Position numbers and translations under genes: made by a program
Part shown: piece by piece, positions 42,043 to 52,316 of the stretch
How the letters are laid out: the number at the start of each line of letters is the position of its first letter
Numbering within the stretch: the first letter of the stretch is position 1
Notes under the pieces: generated by a model
Told to the model about the DNA's origin: nothing
Seen by the model: the letters and a program-made list of their open reading frames with translations, nothing else
Databases searched by the model: none
Assembly: GCF_030519475.1 (NCBI RefSeq)
Contig: NZ_JAUMKD010000002.1
Coordinates: 987,501-1,051,500, forward strand
Reading direction: 5' to 3'
DNA from: Micromonospora sp. C28SCA-DRY-2
GTDB taxonomy: Bacteria > Actinomycetota > Actinomycetes > Mycobacteriales > Micromonosporaceae
Length of the DNA: 64,000 bases

Positions 42043-42387
42043 TCATCGTGGCGCTGCCGGCACGAAGGCGGAGGCCGGCGCGTTCACACCCCACTCGTTC
42101 ATCGCGTCGAGCACCGGACGAAGCGTCCATCCCAGGGCGGTCAGCTCGTACACGACGCGAGGCGGGAGTTCGGCGTAGGAGGTGCGGGTGACGATGCCGC
42201 GCGATTCGAACAACCGTAGACGGTTTGTCAGGGTGTGAGCACTGATGCCTGGTAGTGCCTCACGGAGTTGGCCGAAGCGCTGGGGGCCGTGCATGAGTTC
42301 TCGGAGGATCAGCGTCGCCCACGGGCCGTCGAACAGCATCAGGAAGCGCGCTACGCCGCACTCCGGCAGCTCAACCTCGTTCGTCAT
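42043..42387 (-). CDS. HxlR-family transcriptional regulator
   Basis: 114 aa, winged helix: LMLFDGPWATLILRELMHGPQRFGQLREALPGIS then TNRLRLFESRGIVTRTSYAELPPRVVYELTALG, the HxlR (DUF24) pattern. One Cys at position 10 (PECGVARF) is conserved in redox-sensing HxlR proteins such as YodB and HypR, so it may respond to thiol-reactive quinones or aldehydes. It is divergent from the NmrA-like gene, and both share a 64-bp region with palindromes. Confidence 0.88.
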   Translation of the reverse strand: MTNEVELPECGVARFLMLFDGPWATLILRELMHGPQRFGQLREALPGISAHTLTNRLRLFESRGIVTRTSYAELPPRVVYELTALGWTLRPVLDAMNEWGVNAPASAFVPAAPR

Positions 42388-42405
42388 GCCAGTGACGGTA
42401 CCTCG

Positions 42406-42444
42406 TTAGTGCAGTTGACGTAACTGCTGCATCGTATGCACTAA
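42406..42444. promoter_or_regulatory. Operator region between hxlR-type and NmrA-like genes
   Basis: Two nested inverted repeats: GCAGTT-gacgt-AACTGC (42411-42427) and TTAGTGCA...TGCACTAA (42406-42413 with 42437-42444). The 64-bp gap must hold both promoters, so a regulator bound here would control both genes. Confidence 0.6.
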
Positions 42445-42451
42445 TGGGTGC

Positions 42452-43312
42452 ATGACCTACATCGTTCACGGCGCCACCGGCGCCCAGGGCTCGCCCGTTC
42501 TCGCTGCTCTTCGTGCCGCCGGCAAGCGGGCGATCGCTGCCGTGCGTCACACCGGCGACCTTGCGGACAGGGGCGATGCGGTAGCGGTCGATCTTGCCGA
42601 CGCCGAGTCCCTTACGGCTGCCTACACGGGTGCGGATGGCGTCTTCGTTCACCTGCCGCTCGGTGCACCCGGCCAGGGCAGCGCGCAGGCCGAGGCGGTC
42701 GCCGCCGCCGTCGCGACCGCCCGGCCGCAGCGGGTCGTCATCTCCACCAGCGGGCAGATCGTCGACCAGCCAGGAACGCTACTGCAGGCGGCAGACGACA
42801 GCCCGATCGTCACGCTGATTCGCAAGGTCACCGACACCGGCGTGTCCACCGCCGTCGTCACGCCGCGCTTGTACCTGGAGAACCTGCTGCTGCCCGTGGT
42901 GGCCGGGCCCGCACGCGAGGACGGTGTGCTGCGCTACCCGCTGCCGGAGGTGTTCCCGGTCTCGTGGAGTTCGCACCTGGACGTCGCCGAGGTCGTCGTC
43001 CGCCTGCTCACCGACACCAGCGTCACCGGCACCGTCGCGGTCGGACACCTGCCGGGTTTGACCGGTCCCGACCTCGCCACGGCGTTCGCCGAGCACCTCG
43101 GCCGCGACGTCCGCTTCGAGGCCATCACCCCGGACATGTTCGGCGACCTCATCACCCCGATGTTCGGCCCTGCCGCGGCTCCGGTCGTCGGCCTCTATCA
43201 GGCCCTGAACACTCAGAACGGCAACACGATCGGCGAGGACAACAGCGCCCAGAAAGCGCTCGGCCTGTTCCCGCGCCCGGTCACCCGATGGCTCGCCGAC
43301 CTGGGAGTCTGA
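42452..43312 (+). CDS. NAD(P)-binding NmrA-like oxidoreductase
   Basis: 286 aa. The Rossmann motif GATGAQGSPVLAAL (residues 7-20) is followed by strands typical of the NmrA/QOR2 atypical short-chain reductase family. No catalytic YxxxK is obvious, so it may be a redox sensor or a quinone reductase. Divergent from the HxlR gene; HxlR-QOR2-like pairs are common quinone/aldehyde responses. No ribosome site is obvious before the ATG. Confidence 0.87.
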   Translation: MTYIVHGATGAQGSPVLAALRAAGKRAIAAVRHTGDLADRGDAVAVDLADAESLTAAYTGADGVFVHLPLGAPGQGSAQAEAVAAAVATARPQRVVISTSGQIVDQPGTLLQAADDSPIVTLIRKVTDTGVSTAVVTPRLYLENLLLPVVAGPAREDGVLRYPLPEVFPVSWSSHLDVAEVVVRLLTDTSVTGTVAVGHLPGLTGPDLATAFAEHLGRDVRFEAITPDMFGDLITPMFGPAAAPVVGLYQALNTQNGNTIGEDNSAQKALGLFPRPVTRWLADLGV

Positions 43313-43334
43313 CCCGAGCGGTCAGGTGGATCGC

Positions 43335-43371
43335 GCCCCGCATCGCCCCCTGGCGGAGTGCGATGCGGGGC
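43335..43371 (+). terminator. Terminator after NmrA-like gene
   Basis: Perfect 12-bp stem (43335-43346 with 43360-43371), 13-base loop, 22 bp past the stop codon. Confidence 0.7.
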
Positions 43372-43379
43372 ACGCCTTC

Positions 43380-43733
43380 TCACTCGGCGACGTTCCAGGA
43401 GGCGTTGTCCCCGCTGACGTACACGCTGGGGTGGCCTGGGGCCGTGAGTAGGAAGCCGACTACGTCGCCCGCGACCGCCTCGCCGCCCTCCGGCCCATGG
43501 AGAGCGGGTAGCCCCGTGACGGTGACGACGGTGCCGTCCGGGGCGGTGATCGTCGCCTCCTCCCAGAACTCCAGCCTGCGAGCCGTTCCACCGAGACGCC
43601 CAGCGCCGCTGACGGTGGTCAGCACGAGCGGGACACGCGTGAGGACCTGCCGGCCGGCGTGGTCGAGGTTGTCGTCGTGCTCGTCGTGGGACAGCAGCAC
43701 GGCGTCGATGCGCCCGACCTCGTCCGGTGTCAC
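43380..43733 (-). pseudogene. Remnant of a metallo-beta-lactamase fold hydrolase
   Basis: 117 codons. The metal motif region SHDEHDDNLD and the later segments TVTGLPALHGP and SVYVSGDNASWN match the middle of MBL-fold proteins of about 220-260 aa. The N-terminal strands before the motif and the C-terminal metal ligands are absent, and no continuation was found on either side. A short intact relative is possible but a decayed fragment is more likely. Confidence 0.6.
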
Positions 43734-43802
43734 GGGCGACGGGGTCGGTCTTGAACTGAGCCGAGGGCTGGGCCCTGCCGAGGGGGCGCCCGCGAGAGCG
43801 CC

Positions 43803-45371
43803 TCAGCGGGCGGCGACGTCGAGCACGAGCTGCGGGGCGAAGCCGATCACCACGGCCACCACGGTCGCCACGACCAGCACCGCGCCGACCGTTCGCGTCC
43901 GCACGACGGGAACCTCCCCTGCCGGGGCGGCGGCGCCGGTCGGGGCGGCGGCACCCGCGGTCGGGCCGGTTGGGCCGGCCGCATCAGCATCGGCGGCCGG
44001 GAGTGCGGCGGCGGCATCGGTGGTCGGGGCGGCCCAGAGGGTCGCGGTGAGGCGCAGGTAGTAGGCGAGGCCGATCACCGCGTTGACGGCCACGACCACG
44101 GCCAGCCAGCCCGCGCCGCCGTCCAGCAGCGACCGGACCACCGTCACCTTCGCGAACAGGCCGGCCAGGCCCGGCGGCAGGCCGGCGAGCCCGACCAGCG
44201 CCAGGCCGAGCGCCGCCGCCCGCCACGGGTGCCGCCGGCCCGCCCCGCGCAGGTCGTCCAGCGTGCCGCCGTCCGCGCCCGCCGGGCGCAGCGCCACCAC
44301 GGCCGCGAAGGCCGCCAGCTCCAGCACCACGAAGAAGACGGCGTACGCGACGGCGGCCGCGTACGCGGCGGAGCGGGCGTCGGCGCTTCGCCCGGCCGCC
44401 AGCGCCAGCGCGCCGAGCGGGGCGAGGATGTAGCCGGCCTGGGCCACCGAGGACCAGGCGAGCAGCCGGACGGTACGCCGCTGGCGCAGCGCCACCAGGT
44501 TGCCGACGGTCATCGTCAGCACCGCGAGCAGGGCGAGCACCGGGCCGGTCACCTCGGCCGGCAGCGCGTACTGGACCACGGCGAGCAGGGCCACCACACC
44601 GCCCAGCTTCGAGGCGGTCGACAGGTAGGCCGCCACCGGCAGCGGCGCGCCGTCGTAGGTGGCCGGCGCCCAGGCGTGGAACGGCACCGCTGCCACCTTG
44701 AACGCCAGGCCGAGCACCACCAGGGCGACGGCGGCGCCGGTCAGCGGCAGGTCGAGCAGTTCCGGCCGGTCGGCGAAGAGCGCGCCGAGCCGGCCCAGGT
44801 GCAGCGCGCCGGTGGCCGCGTAGAGCAGCGCGGCGCCGAGCAACGTCAGGGTGGTGGCGACCACGCTCACCACGAAGAAGGTGACCGCAGCCTCGGCGCT
44901 GGCCAGGCTGCCCCGGCGCAGCCCCACCAGGACGTAGAGCGGCAGGGTGAGCGTCTCCAGCGCCACGATCAGCGTGATCAGGTCGGCGGCCGCGCCGAGC
45001 ACCACGCCGCCGGTCATCGAGCAGGCGAGCAGGAAGGCGTACTCCCCCACCGGCGACTGCCCGGCCCGCAGCGCCGGGCCGGACAGCGCCAGCACGCCGA
45101 GGGTGAGCAGCGCGACGACCACGCCGACCAGCGCGGCCCGGCCGCCGAAGACGTACGAGCAGTCCGCGCCGACGCAGAACGTACGCCGCTCGTCGCCGGC
45201 GCCGACCAGCGCCGAGCCGAGCGCGGTGGCGGCCGCGCCCAGGACGGCCGCCGCGACGGTGGCCCGCGGCCGGGCCAACACGAGATCGGTGACCAGCACC
45301 AGGACGGCGGTGCCGGCGGCCAGGTACGCCGGCAGCAGCGCCACGCTGTCGACGCTCTGCACCACGCTCAT
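43803..45371 (-). CDS. nuoN: NADH-quinone oxidoreductase subunit N
   Basis: 522 aa, one of three antiporter-like proton-pumping subunits of complex I. About 14 helices; the conserved segments LITLIVALETLTLPLYVLVG and AFKVAAVPFHAWAPATYDGAP, which carry pump Glu and Lys residues, are intact. The ATG at 45371 (MSVVQSVDSVALLPAYL) overlaps the stop codon of a 24-codon mini-ORF (ATGA). The last 60 residues include an Ala/Pro/Gly-rich insert before the final helix. Last gene of the nuoI-N run. No terminator was clear. Confidence 0.95.
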   Translation of the reverse strand: MSVVQSVDSVALLPAYLAAGTAVLVLVTDLVLARPRATVAAAVLGAAATALGSALVGAGDERRTFCVGADCSYVFGGRAALVGVVVALLTLGVLALSGPALRAGQSPVGEYAFLLACSMTGGVVLGAAADLITLIVALETLTLPLYVLVGLRRGSLASAEAAVTFFVVSVVATTLTLLGAALLYAATGALHLGRLGALFADRPELLDLPLTGAAVALVVLGLAFKVAAVPFHAWAPATYDGAPLPVAAYLSTASKLGGVVALLAVVQYALPAEVTGPVLALLAVLTMTVGNLVALRQRRTVRLLAWSSVAQAGYILAPLGALALAAGRSADARSAAYAAAVAYAVFFVVLELAAFAAVVALRPAGADGGTLDDLRGAGRRHPWRAAALGLALVGLAGLPPGLAGLFAKVTVVRSLLDGGAGWLAVVVAVNAVIGLAYYLRLTATLWAAPTTDAAAALPAADADAAGPTGPTAGAAAPTGAAAPAGEVPVVRTRTVGAVLVVATVVAVVIGFAPQLVLDVAAR

Positions 45372-45442
45372 GCCGGCACCCCGCTCCGCTGCGTGCCGCC
45401 CTGACGCACCACCGCGCTGAGCCCGATGATTCGCTCGCTCAT
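45368..45442 (-). CDS. 24-codon mini-ORF before nuoN
   Basis: Starts MSERIIGLSAV and ends RSGVPA; its TGA overlaps the nuoN ATG by the ATGA pattern, and its own ATG overlaps the stop codon of the preceding mini-ORF. It shares its start and end peptide with the mini-ORF at 47000-47083. It may serve only to carry ribosomes to nuoN. There is no evidence that the peptide accumulates. Confidence 0.4.
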   Translation of the reverse strand: MSERIIGLSAVVRQGGTQRSGVPA

Positions 45443-45497
45443 GCCGGCACCCCATCGGTCCGGACCACGACCGGTTCCGCCGGCGCACGCCACGCGC

Positions 45498-45501
<4 letters not shown>
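45439..45501 (-). CDS. 20-codon mini-ORF between nuoM and nuoN
   Basis: Starts MSAWRAPAEPVVVR and ends DGVPA. Its ATG overlaps the nuoM stop codon (ATGA), and its stop overlaps the ATG of the next mini-ORF. A relay of three start-stop overlaps thus joins nuoM to nuoN. The role as peptide is unknown. Confidence 0.4.
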
Positions 45502-46999
<1,498 letters not shown>

Positions 47000-47003
<4 letters not shown>

Positions 47004-47083
47004 GCCGGCACTCCGCTTCGCTCCATGCCGACATGAGGCAGCACCGCACTGAGCCTGACGATTCGCTCGCTGCGCTCGCTCAT
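47000..47083 (-). CDS. 27-codon mini-ORF between nuoL and nuoM
   Basis: Starts MSERSERIVRLSAVLPHVG and ends MERSGVPA. Its ATG overlaps the nuoL stop codon and its TGA overlaps the nuoM ATG, both as ATGA. The frame and both ends are kept relative to the mini-ORF before nuoN despite many base changes. Confidence 0.45.
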
Positions 47084-49023
47084 GCCGCGGCTCCGATCAG
47101 GGCGGCGGCCAGGCCGATCAGCAGCGCGCCGGCCAGCACCCCGGCCGCCGCGCGGGGCAGCGCCGCCCGGTGCAGCGCCGCCAGCCCCCCGCCGAGGCCG
47201 ACGGCGGCCCGGCCGCTGCCGGTGACCGCGCCGTCCACCACCACCTCGTCGGCGGTACGCACCCCGCGCGCCACCGCGCCGGTGGGGCGTACGACCAGGG
47301 CGTGCTGGACGTCGTCGAGCCGGAACGCGCGGGCGAACACCGGCCGCAGCGGGCCCAGCGTGGCGGCCGGGTCACCGGCCGGGTCGCGCCGCCAGCGGGC
47401 CCAGGCGAGGCCCGCCCCGAGCGTCAGCAGGGCGAGCGGCAGCAGCACCTCCGGGCCGAGGTGCACCAGCGGCGCCGGCGGCAGCAGGTCCGACGGCCGG
47501 TCCGGGGTGGCCGGGGCCACCGGCCGCAGCAGGTCGGTGAACCCGCCGGCGAACCCGGCCAGCCCGAGCAGCGCGGCCGGGACGGCGAGCAGCAGCACCG
47601 GCCAGCGCATCACGGCGGGCGGGTCGTGCGGCTGGACGAGCGGGCTGCGCGCCGGGCCGAGGAACGTGCGCAGCAGCAGCCGGGTGGCGTACCAGGCGGT
47701 GATCGCGACGCCGGCCAGGCCGGCGAGCCAGACCAGCCAGCCCACCCAGACCGGCGCGGGACCGCCGCCGTGCAGCGCGTCCTCGGCGGCGTAGAGGATG
47801 CTCTCCTTGCTGAAGAAACCGGCGAGCGGCGGCAACCCGGCCAGCGCGCCGAGACCGACCACCGTGCACCAGAAGGTCACCGGCATGCCGCGCCGCAGAC
47901 CGCCCATCCGGGACATCAGCGTGGTGCCGACCGCGTGGATCACCGCACCGGCGGCGAGGAACAGCAGCGCCTTGAACGCGGCGTGGGTGAGCAGGTGGAA
48001 CAGCGCCGCCGCGGGCGCGCCGACCGCCAGCGCGCCGGTCATGTAGCCGATCTGGGATACCGTCGACCAGGCCAGCACCCGCTTGAGGTCGTCCTGGGCG
48101 GTGGCGGCGAGCGCACCGAGCAGCAGGGTCACCACGGCCATCACCCCGAGCACCGCCAGCGCGGCCGGCGCGCGTTCGAAGAGCGGGTAGAGCCGGGTGA
48201 CCGCGTACACCCCGGCGGCGACCATGGTGGCGGCGTGGATCAGCGCGGAGATCGGGGTCGGGCCGGCCATCGCGTCCGGCAGCCAGGTGTGCAGCGGGAA
48301 CTGGGCGCTCTTGCCGGCCACCCCGGCCAGCAGCAGCAGGCAGGCGGCGGTGAGCGTGCCGGTCGCGTGGTCGTGGGCCAGCACGTCGGCGATCCGGAAG
48401 CTGCCCGCCGAGACGCCGAGCAGCGCGATGCCGAGCAGGAAGCCGACGTCGCCGACCCGGGTGACCAGGAACGCCTTCATCGCCGCGGCGGGCGCCTCGG
48501 GCAGCCGGCGGTCGTGGGCGATGAGCAGGTACGAGCAGATGCCCATCACCTCCCAGCCGACCAGCAGCAGGATCAGGTCACCGGCGACCACCACCAGCAG
48601 CATGGCGGCGGTGAAGAGGCTGATCTGCGCCGCGTACGGCGGGTAGCGGTGGTCGACGTCGACGTCGTCGTGCGGGCCGCGCTTGAGGTAGCCGATCGAG
48701 TAGACCTGCACGGCCAGCGCCACCGCGGCGACCGCGACGGCGACCAGCGCGGCGGCGCCGTCCAGCCGGACGCCGATGGTGACGGCCAACCCGCCCAGGT
48801 CGACCCAGGTGCCGGACGACTCCACCGGCCCGTCGAGGGTGACCAGCAGGGCCACCGCGAGCACGAGCGCGCCGGCCGCGCCGGCCACCCCGAGGGCGAT
48901 CGCCGCGCGCCGCGCCCGCCCTTCGCCACCGTCGGGCGGCGCGGGTGGCAGCAGCAGGCCGACCAGGCCCGCCACCAGCGGTACGACCGGCAGCAGCGCG
49001 CCGAGCAGGGTGGTCGTGGTCAC
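47080..49023 (-). CDS. nuoL: NADH-quinone oxidoreductase subunit L
   Basis: 647 aa, the distal antiporter-like subunit with the long lateral helix. The segments LVGWEVMGICSYLLIAHDRR, QFPLHTWLPDAMAGPTPIS and TAQDDLKRVLAWSTVSQIGYM carry the conserved Glu, Lys and His residues. The start is the GTG at 49023, overlapping the nuoK stop codon by four bases; the longer reading from 49428 runs through nuoK and is not real. The length is normal. Confidence 0.95.
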   Translation of the reverse strand: MTTTTLLGALLPVVPLVAGLVGLLLPPAPPDGGEGRARRAAIALGVAGAAGALVLAVALLVTLDGPVESSGTWVDLGGLAVTIGVRLDGAAALVAVAVAAVALAVQVYSIGYLKRGPHDDVDVDHRYPPYAAQISLFTAAMLLVVVAGDLILLLVGWEVMGICSYLLIAHDRRLPEAPAAAMKAFLVTRVGDVGFLLGIALLGVSAGSFRIADVLAHDHATGTLTAACLLLLAGVAGKSAQFPLHTWLPDAMAGPTPISALIHAATMVAAGVYAVTRLYPLFERAPAALAVLGVMAVVTLLLGALAATAQDDLKRVLAWSTVSQIGYMTGALAVGAPAAALFHLLTHAAFKALLFLAAGAVIHAVGTTLMSRMGGLRRGMPVTFWCTVVGLGALAGLPPLAGFFSKESILYAAEDALHGGGPAPVWVGWLVWLAGLAGVAITAWYATRLLLRTFLGPARSPLVQPHDPPAVMRWPVLLLAVPAALLGLAGFAGGFTDLLRPVAPATPDRPSDLLPPAPLVHLGPEVLLPLALLTLGAGLAWARWRRDPAGDPAATLGPLRPVFARAFRLDDVQHALVVRPTGAVARGVRTADEVVVDGAVTGSGRAAVGLGGGLAALHRAALPRAAAGVLAGALLIGLAAALIGAAA

Positions 49024-49406
49024 CGCTCCCCCTCGGGGCGCGCGGCGGGGCGGACCCCGGCCTCGACGGCGGCACCGGCGGCGGTGGCCGGCTCGATCGG
49101 GCGCTCGGTCAGCGGGACCTCGTCCACGGCGACGCTGGCCCGCAACCGGTAGAACTGGAGCACGATCGCCAGCCCGACCCCGATCTCCGCGGCGGCCAGC
49201 ACGATCACGAAGAGCGCGAAGACCTGCCCGCCGTGCGGCAGCGCCGCCCGGACGGTGCTGTCCGCGGTGACCAGGACCAGGTTGACCGCGTTGAGCATCA
49301 ACTCGACGGCCATCAGCACCAGCACCGCGTTGCGCCGGCGCAGCACGCCGTAGACGCCGAGGCCGAACAGCAGCGCGGCGGTGACGTACGGGATGACCGG
49401 CCTCAC
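49020..49406 (-). CDS. nuoK: NADH-quinone oxidoreductase subunit K
   Basis: 128 aa, three helices. Both membrane glutamates needed for proton pumping are present in LMAVELMLNAVNLVLV and AAAEIGVGLAIVLQFYR. The C-terminus carries a 30-residue Ala/Glu/Arg-rich tail absent from E. coli NuoK (100 aa). The start is GTG, overlapping the nuoJ stop (GTGA), and the end overlaps nuoL. Confidence 0.93.
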   Translation of the reverse strand: MRPVIPYVTAALLFGLGVYGVLRRRNAVLVLMAVELMLNAVNLVLVTADSTVRAALPHGGQVFALFVIVLAAAEIGVGLAIVLQFYRLRASVAVDEVPLTERPIEPATAAGAAVEAGVRPAARPEGER

Positions 49407-49987
49407 CGCGACGGCCCCCGCTCGGCATGCCCGGCCCGGCCGGCGCGGTCCCGCTCGGCGGGCCGGCCGGCGCGGTCCCGCTCGGCGGCGGGGCGGCCGA
49501 TGTCGGGGCGGGAGAGGACGATCGCGCCGACCAGCGCGGCCAGCAGCAGCACCGACAGCACCTCGAACGGGAGCACCCAGCCGCGGAAGATCTGGTCGCC
49601 CAGGCGTTCCGCGGTGCCCGCCTCGGGCAGCGCCACGGCCGTCCAGCGGTACGCGTCGACCAGCAGGGCGGCCAGCCCCGCCCCGGCCCCGCCGCCGATC
49701 AGCGCGGCCGGCCAGCCGGGGCGGTCCAGGTCGTCGGAGGCGCCGATCGGCGCCCGGGTCAGCATCACCGCGAACAGCAGCAGCACCACCACGGCGCCGA
49801 CGTAGATCAGCACCTGCACCCAGGCCACCAGTTCGGCGCCGAGCACCAGGTAGATCCCGGCCAGCGCACCCAGGCAGACGACCAGGTAGAGGCCCGCCCG
49901 GACCAGGTGTTTCGTGCCCACCACCAGCGCACCCGAGCCGACCGCCACCGCGCCGAGGGCGAGCAGCAGCACGTCCGCACCCGTCAT
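49403..49987 (-). CDS. nuoJ: NADH-quinone oxidoreductase subunit J
   Basis: 194 aa with five helices; [24 protein letters not shown] is the conserved helix-3 region with the pi-bulge. The ATG at 49987 overlaps the nuoI stop codon (ATGA). The last 35 residues contain an RDRAGRP repeat, low-complexity and apparently not part of the membrane core. Confidence 0.93.
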   Translation of the reverse strand: MTGADVLLLALGAVAVGSGALVVGTKHLVRAGLYLVVCLGALAGIYLVLGAELVAWVQVLIYVGAVVVLLLFAVMLTRAPIGASDDLDRPGWPAALIGGGAGAGLAALLVDAYRWTAVALPEAGTAERLGDQIFRGWVLPFEVLSVLLLAALVGAIVLSRPDIGRPAAERDRAGRPAERDRAGRAGHAERGPSR

Positions 49988-50601
49988 GCGCCGGCCCCGG
50001 GCTCGGGGCGTACGGCCGGGGCGGCCGGCCGGTCGACGGGCGCGGCCGGGACCGCGGCCTTGCGCGCGGCGGCGGTCTCCTCCTTGGCCGGCTCGCCGCT
50101 CGGGTCGTGCGCGGGCGGCGGCGGCACGGTGCCCATCCACTTCCCGAGGTGGTCCTTGTCGTGCAGCAGGTCCTTGATGTCGTACTCGGCGTACTCGAAC
50201 TCGGGCGACCAGTAGAGCGCGTCGAAGGGGCAGACCTCGACGCAGATGCCGCAGTACATGCAGAGCGAGAAGTCGATGTCGAACCGGTCGAGCACGTTGC
50301 GCTGGCGGGGGCGGGCGGCGCCGGGCACCGCCACCTCCTCCTTGTGCGAGTCGATGTAGATGCACCAGTCCGGACACTCGCGGGCGCAGAGCATGCAGAC
50401 CGTGCAGTTCTCCTCCAGCAGCGCGATCACCCCGCGGGAGCGGGGCGGCAGCTCGGGGGCGACGTCCGGGTACTGCTGGGTGGTGGAGCGCCGGGTCATC
50501 GTCTTCAGCGTGACCGCCAGCCCCTTGACCAGGCCCGCGCCGGGCACGCCGCGCTCGCCGGTGCCGCCGCCGGCCTCGCTGCGCTCGCTGCGGTCGCTCA
50601 T
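49984..50601 (-). CDS. nuoI: NADH-quinone oxidoreductase subunit I
   Basis: 205 aa. Two [4Fe-4S] motifs are intact: [15 protein letters not shown] and [15 protein letters not shown], ligands of clusters N6a and N6b. The first 30 residues, [20 protein letters not shown], resemble the mini-ORF peptides between other nuo genes, so the repeat seems to have been taken in as coding sequence. ATG codons at 50601 and 50610 are both possible. The tail from ~165 is Pro/Ala-rich. Confidence 0.93.
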   Translation of the reverse strand: MSDRSERSEAGGGTGERGVPGAGLVKGLAVTLKTMTRRSTTQQYPDVAPELPPRSRGVIALLEENCTVCMLCARECPDWCIYIDSHKEEVAVPGAARPRQRNVLDRFDIDFSLCMYCGICVEVCPFDALYWSPEFEYAEYDIKDLLHDKDHLGKWMGTVPPPPAHDPSGEPAKEETAAARKAAVPAAPVDRPAAPAVRPEPGAGA

Positions 50602-50670
50602 GCGGACCATCCTGCCCTGTGCCCGCGGCGCGCGCGACCACCCCCTGCACCCGGTCGGGCGGGGACCGGG

Positions 50671-51105
50671 TCACCCGCCGCTGCCACCGAGGTCGCCCGG
50701 GGCGGGCGGGAGCATCTCGACGCCGAGTTGCTGGAGGACCTGGAACAGCTCGTTGACGCTCCACACGTCGACGATCCGGCCGCTGTCGTCGAAGCGCAGG
50801 AAGCTGGCGCCGGAGTAGCTGACCACCCGGCCGGTCGGCGGCACCGGGCCGAACCGGCCGGCCTGGGTACCGGCCGCCCGCCAGTGCACCGCCACCCGGT
50901 TGCCGGCCGCCACCAGGTCCACGATCTTGTAGCGCAGGTCCGGGAAGGCCGCCCGGCGGTCCCGGTGCCAGGCCAGGGTGCCCTCCGGTCCGGCGCCGCC
51001 GAGCCCCGGGCACTCCGCCGCGACCAACTCGTACGCGGACTCCTCCCGGCCGGCGTTCCAGACGTCGGCGATGAAGCGCCGGGCCGCCGCCTCCACATCG
51101 GTCAT
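50671..51105 (-). CDS. SnoaL/NTF2-like domain protein
   Basis: 144 aa, a cone-shaped NTF2-like fold: VEAAARRFIADVWNAGREES then RAAFPDLRYKIVDLVAAGNRVAVHWRAAG, typical of SnoaL-like ester cyclases and small-substrate enzymes. The length is normal. The exact reaction is unknown. The ATG at 51105 is chosen; the longer frame to 51252 runs through the divergent GST promoter. It sits between nuoI and nuoH, divergent from the GST-like gene. Confidence 0.8.
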   Translation of the reverse strand: MTDVEAAARRFIADVWNAGREESAYELVAAECPGLGGAGPEGTLAWHRDRRAAFPDLRYKIVDLVAAGNRVAVHWRAAGTQAGRFGPVPPTGRVVSYSGASFLRFDDSGRIVDVWSVNELFQVLQQLGVEMLPPAPGDLGGSGG

Positions 51106-51190
51106 CCCGGCAGCGTAGTCAGCGGCCGGCGGGCCAGCCGCCCCGAGATCCGCGATGATGGGGGCAACCGAGGACACCGGAGGAGACGGC

Positions 51191-52228
51191 GTGGGCGGCG
51201 AATCAGGCGGGACGACCGGCGGCAAGTACGTCGAGCCGGGCGGCGAGTTCACCCGGGACCAGCGCTACATCGCCACCCGGATCACCGCCGACGGGCGGGA
51301 CGGCTATCCGGTGGAGCCCGGCCGCTACCGGCTGGCGGTCAGCTACGCCTGCCCCTGGGCCAACCGGATGATCATCGTCCGCCGGCTGCTCGGGCTGGAG
51401 GAGGTGCTCTCCATGGCGGTGGCCGGGCCGACCCACGACGCCCGCAGCTGGACGTTCGACCTGGACCCGGGCGGGCGTGACCCGGTGCTCGGCATCGAGC
51501 GGCTCCAGGAGGCGTACTTCGCCCGGTTCCCCGGCTACGACCGGGGCATCACCGTGCCGGCGATCGTGGACGTGCCGACCGGGCAGGTGGTCACCAACGA
51601 CTACGCGCAGATGACCCTGGACCTCTCCACCGAGTGGACCGCGTACCACCGCGAGGGCGCGCCGGAGCTCTACCCGGAGCGGCTGCGCGACGAGATCGAC
51701 GAGCTCAACGCGGTGGTGTTCCGGGAGGTCAACAACGGCGTCTACCGCTGCGGCTTCGCCGGCAGCCAGGAGGCGTACGAGTCGGCGTACCGGCGGCTCT
51801 TCGACCAGCTGGACCGGCTCAGCGAGCGGCTGGCCGGGCAGCGCTACCTGGTCGGCGACACCATCACCGAGGCCGACGTGCGGCTCTTCACCACCCTGGC
51901 CCGCTTCGACGCGGTCTACCACGGCCACTTCAAGTGCAACCGGAGCAAGCTCACCGAGATGCCGGTGCTCTGGGCGTACGCCCGGGACCTGTTCCAGACC
52001 CCCGGCTTCGGCGACACCATCGACTTCGACCACATCAAGCGGCACTACTACGAGGTGCACCGGGACATCAACCCGACCGGGGTGGTGCCGCTGGGGCCCG
52101 ACCTGGCGAACTGGCTCACCCCGCACGGCCGGGAGGCGCTGGGCGGCCGCCCGTTCGGCGACGGCACTCCCCCGCCACCCCCGCCCCCCGCCGAACGCAT
52201 CGACCCCACCCACACTCCCCTCCGCTGA
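51191..52228 (+). CDS. Glutathione S-transferase-like protein, Xi class (YqjG/ECM4)
   Basis: 345 aa. The CPWA active-site motif with the catalytic Cys at residue 54 (SYACPWANRM) and the C-terminal helical domain (ITEADVRLFTTLARFDAVYHGHFKCN) define Xi-class glutathionyl-hydroquinone reductases. Actinobacteria use mycothiol instead of glutathione, so the thiol partner is probably mycothiol. The GTG at 51191 is chosen because AGGAG lies five bases upstream. It is the only plus-strand gene inside the minus-strand nuo run up to nuoC. Confidence 0.9.
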   Translation: MGGESGGTTGGKYVEPGGEFTRDQRYIATRITADGRDGYPVEPGRYRLAVSYACPWANRMIIVRRLLGLEEVLSMAVAGPTHDARSWTFDLDPGGRDPVLGIERLQEAYFARFPGYDRGITVPAIVDVPTGQVVTNDYAQMTLDLSTEWTAYHREGAPELYPERLRDEIDELNAVVFREVNNGVYRCGFAGSQEAYESAYRRLFDQLDRLSERLAGQRYLVGDTITEADVRLFTTLARFDAVYHGHFKCNRSKLTEMPVLWAYARDLFQTPGFGDTIDFDHIKRHYYEVHRDINPTGVVPLGPDLANWLTPHGREALGGRPFGDGTPPPPPPPAERIDPTHTPLR

Positions 52229-52245
52229 GGGTTCCCCAACCTGTT

Positions 52246-52300
52246 GATCATGAGGTTGGCGGCGCGATCCGCCGGCGGCGACGCCGCCAACCTCATGATC
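52246..52300. repeat. 19-bp inverted repeat between GST-like gene and nuoH
   Basis: Perfect arms GATCATGAGGTTGGCGGCG (52246-52264) and its complement (52282-52300) around 17 bases, extendable by two pairs. It sits between convergent genes and can end both. Elements starting TTGATCATGA are, from memory, repeated in Micromonospora genomes, so it may be a repetitive extragenic element; no second copy was noticed here. Confidence 0.7.
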
Positions 52301-52316
52301 GACCGAGCGGGGTGGG

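Noticed and set aside
41894..42130. 78-codon minus-strand frame beside the HxlR gene
   Set aside because: Overlaps the HxlR coding end, no ribosome site, no motif.
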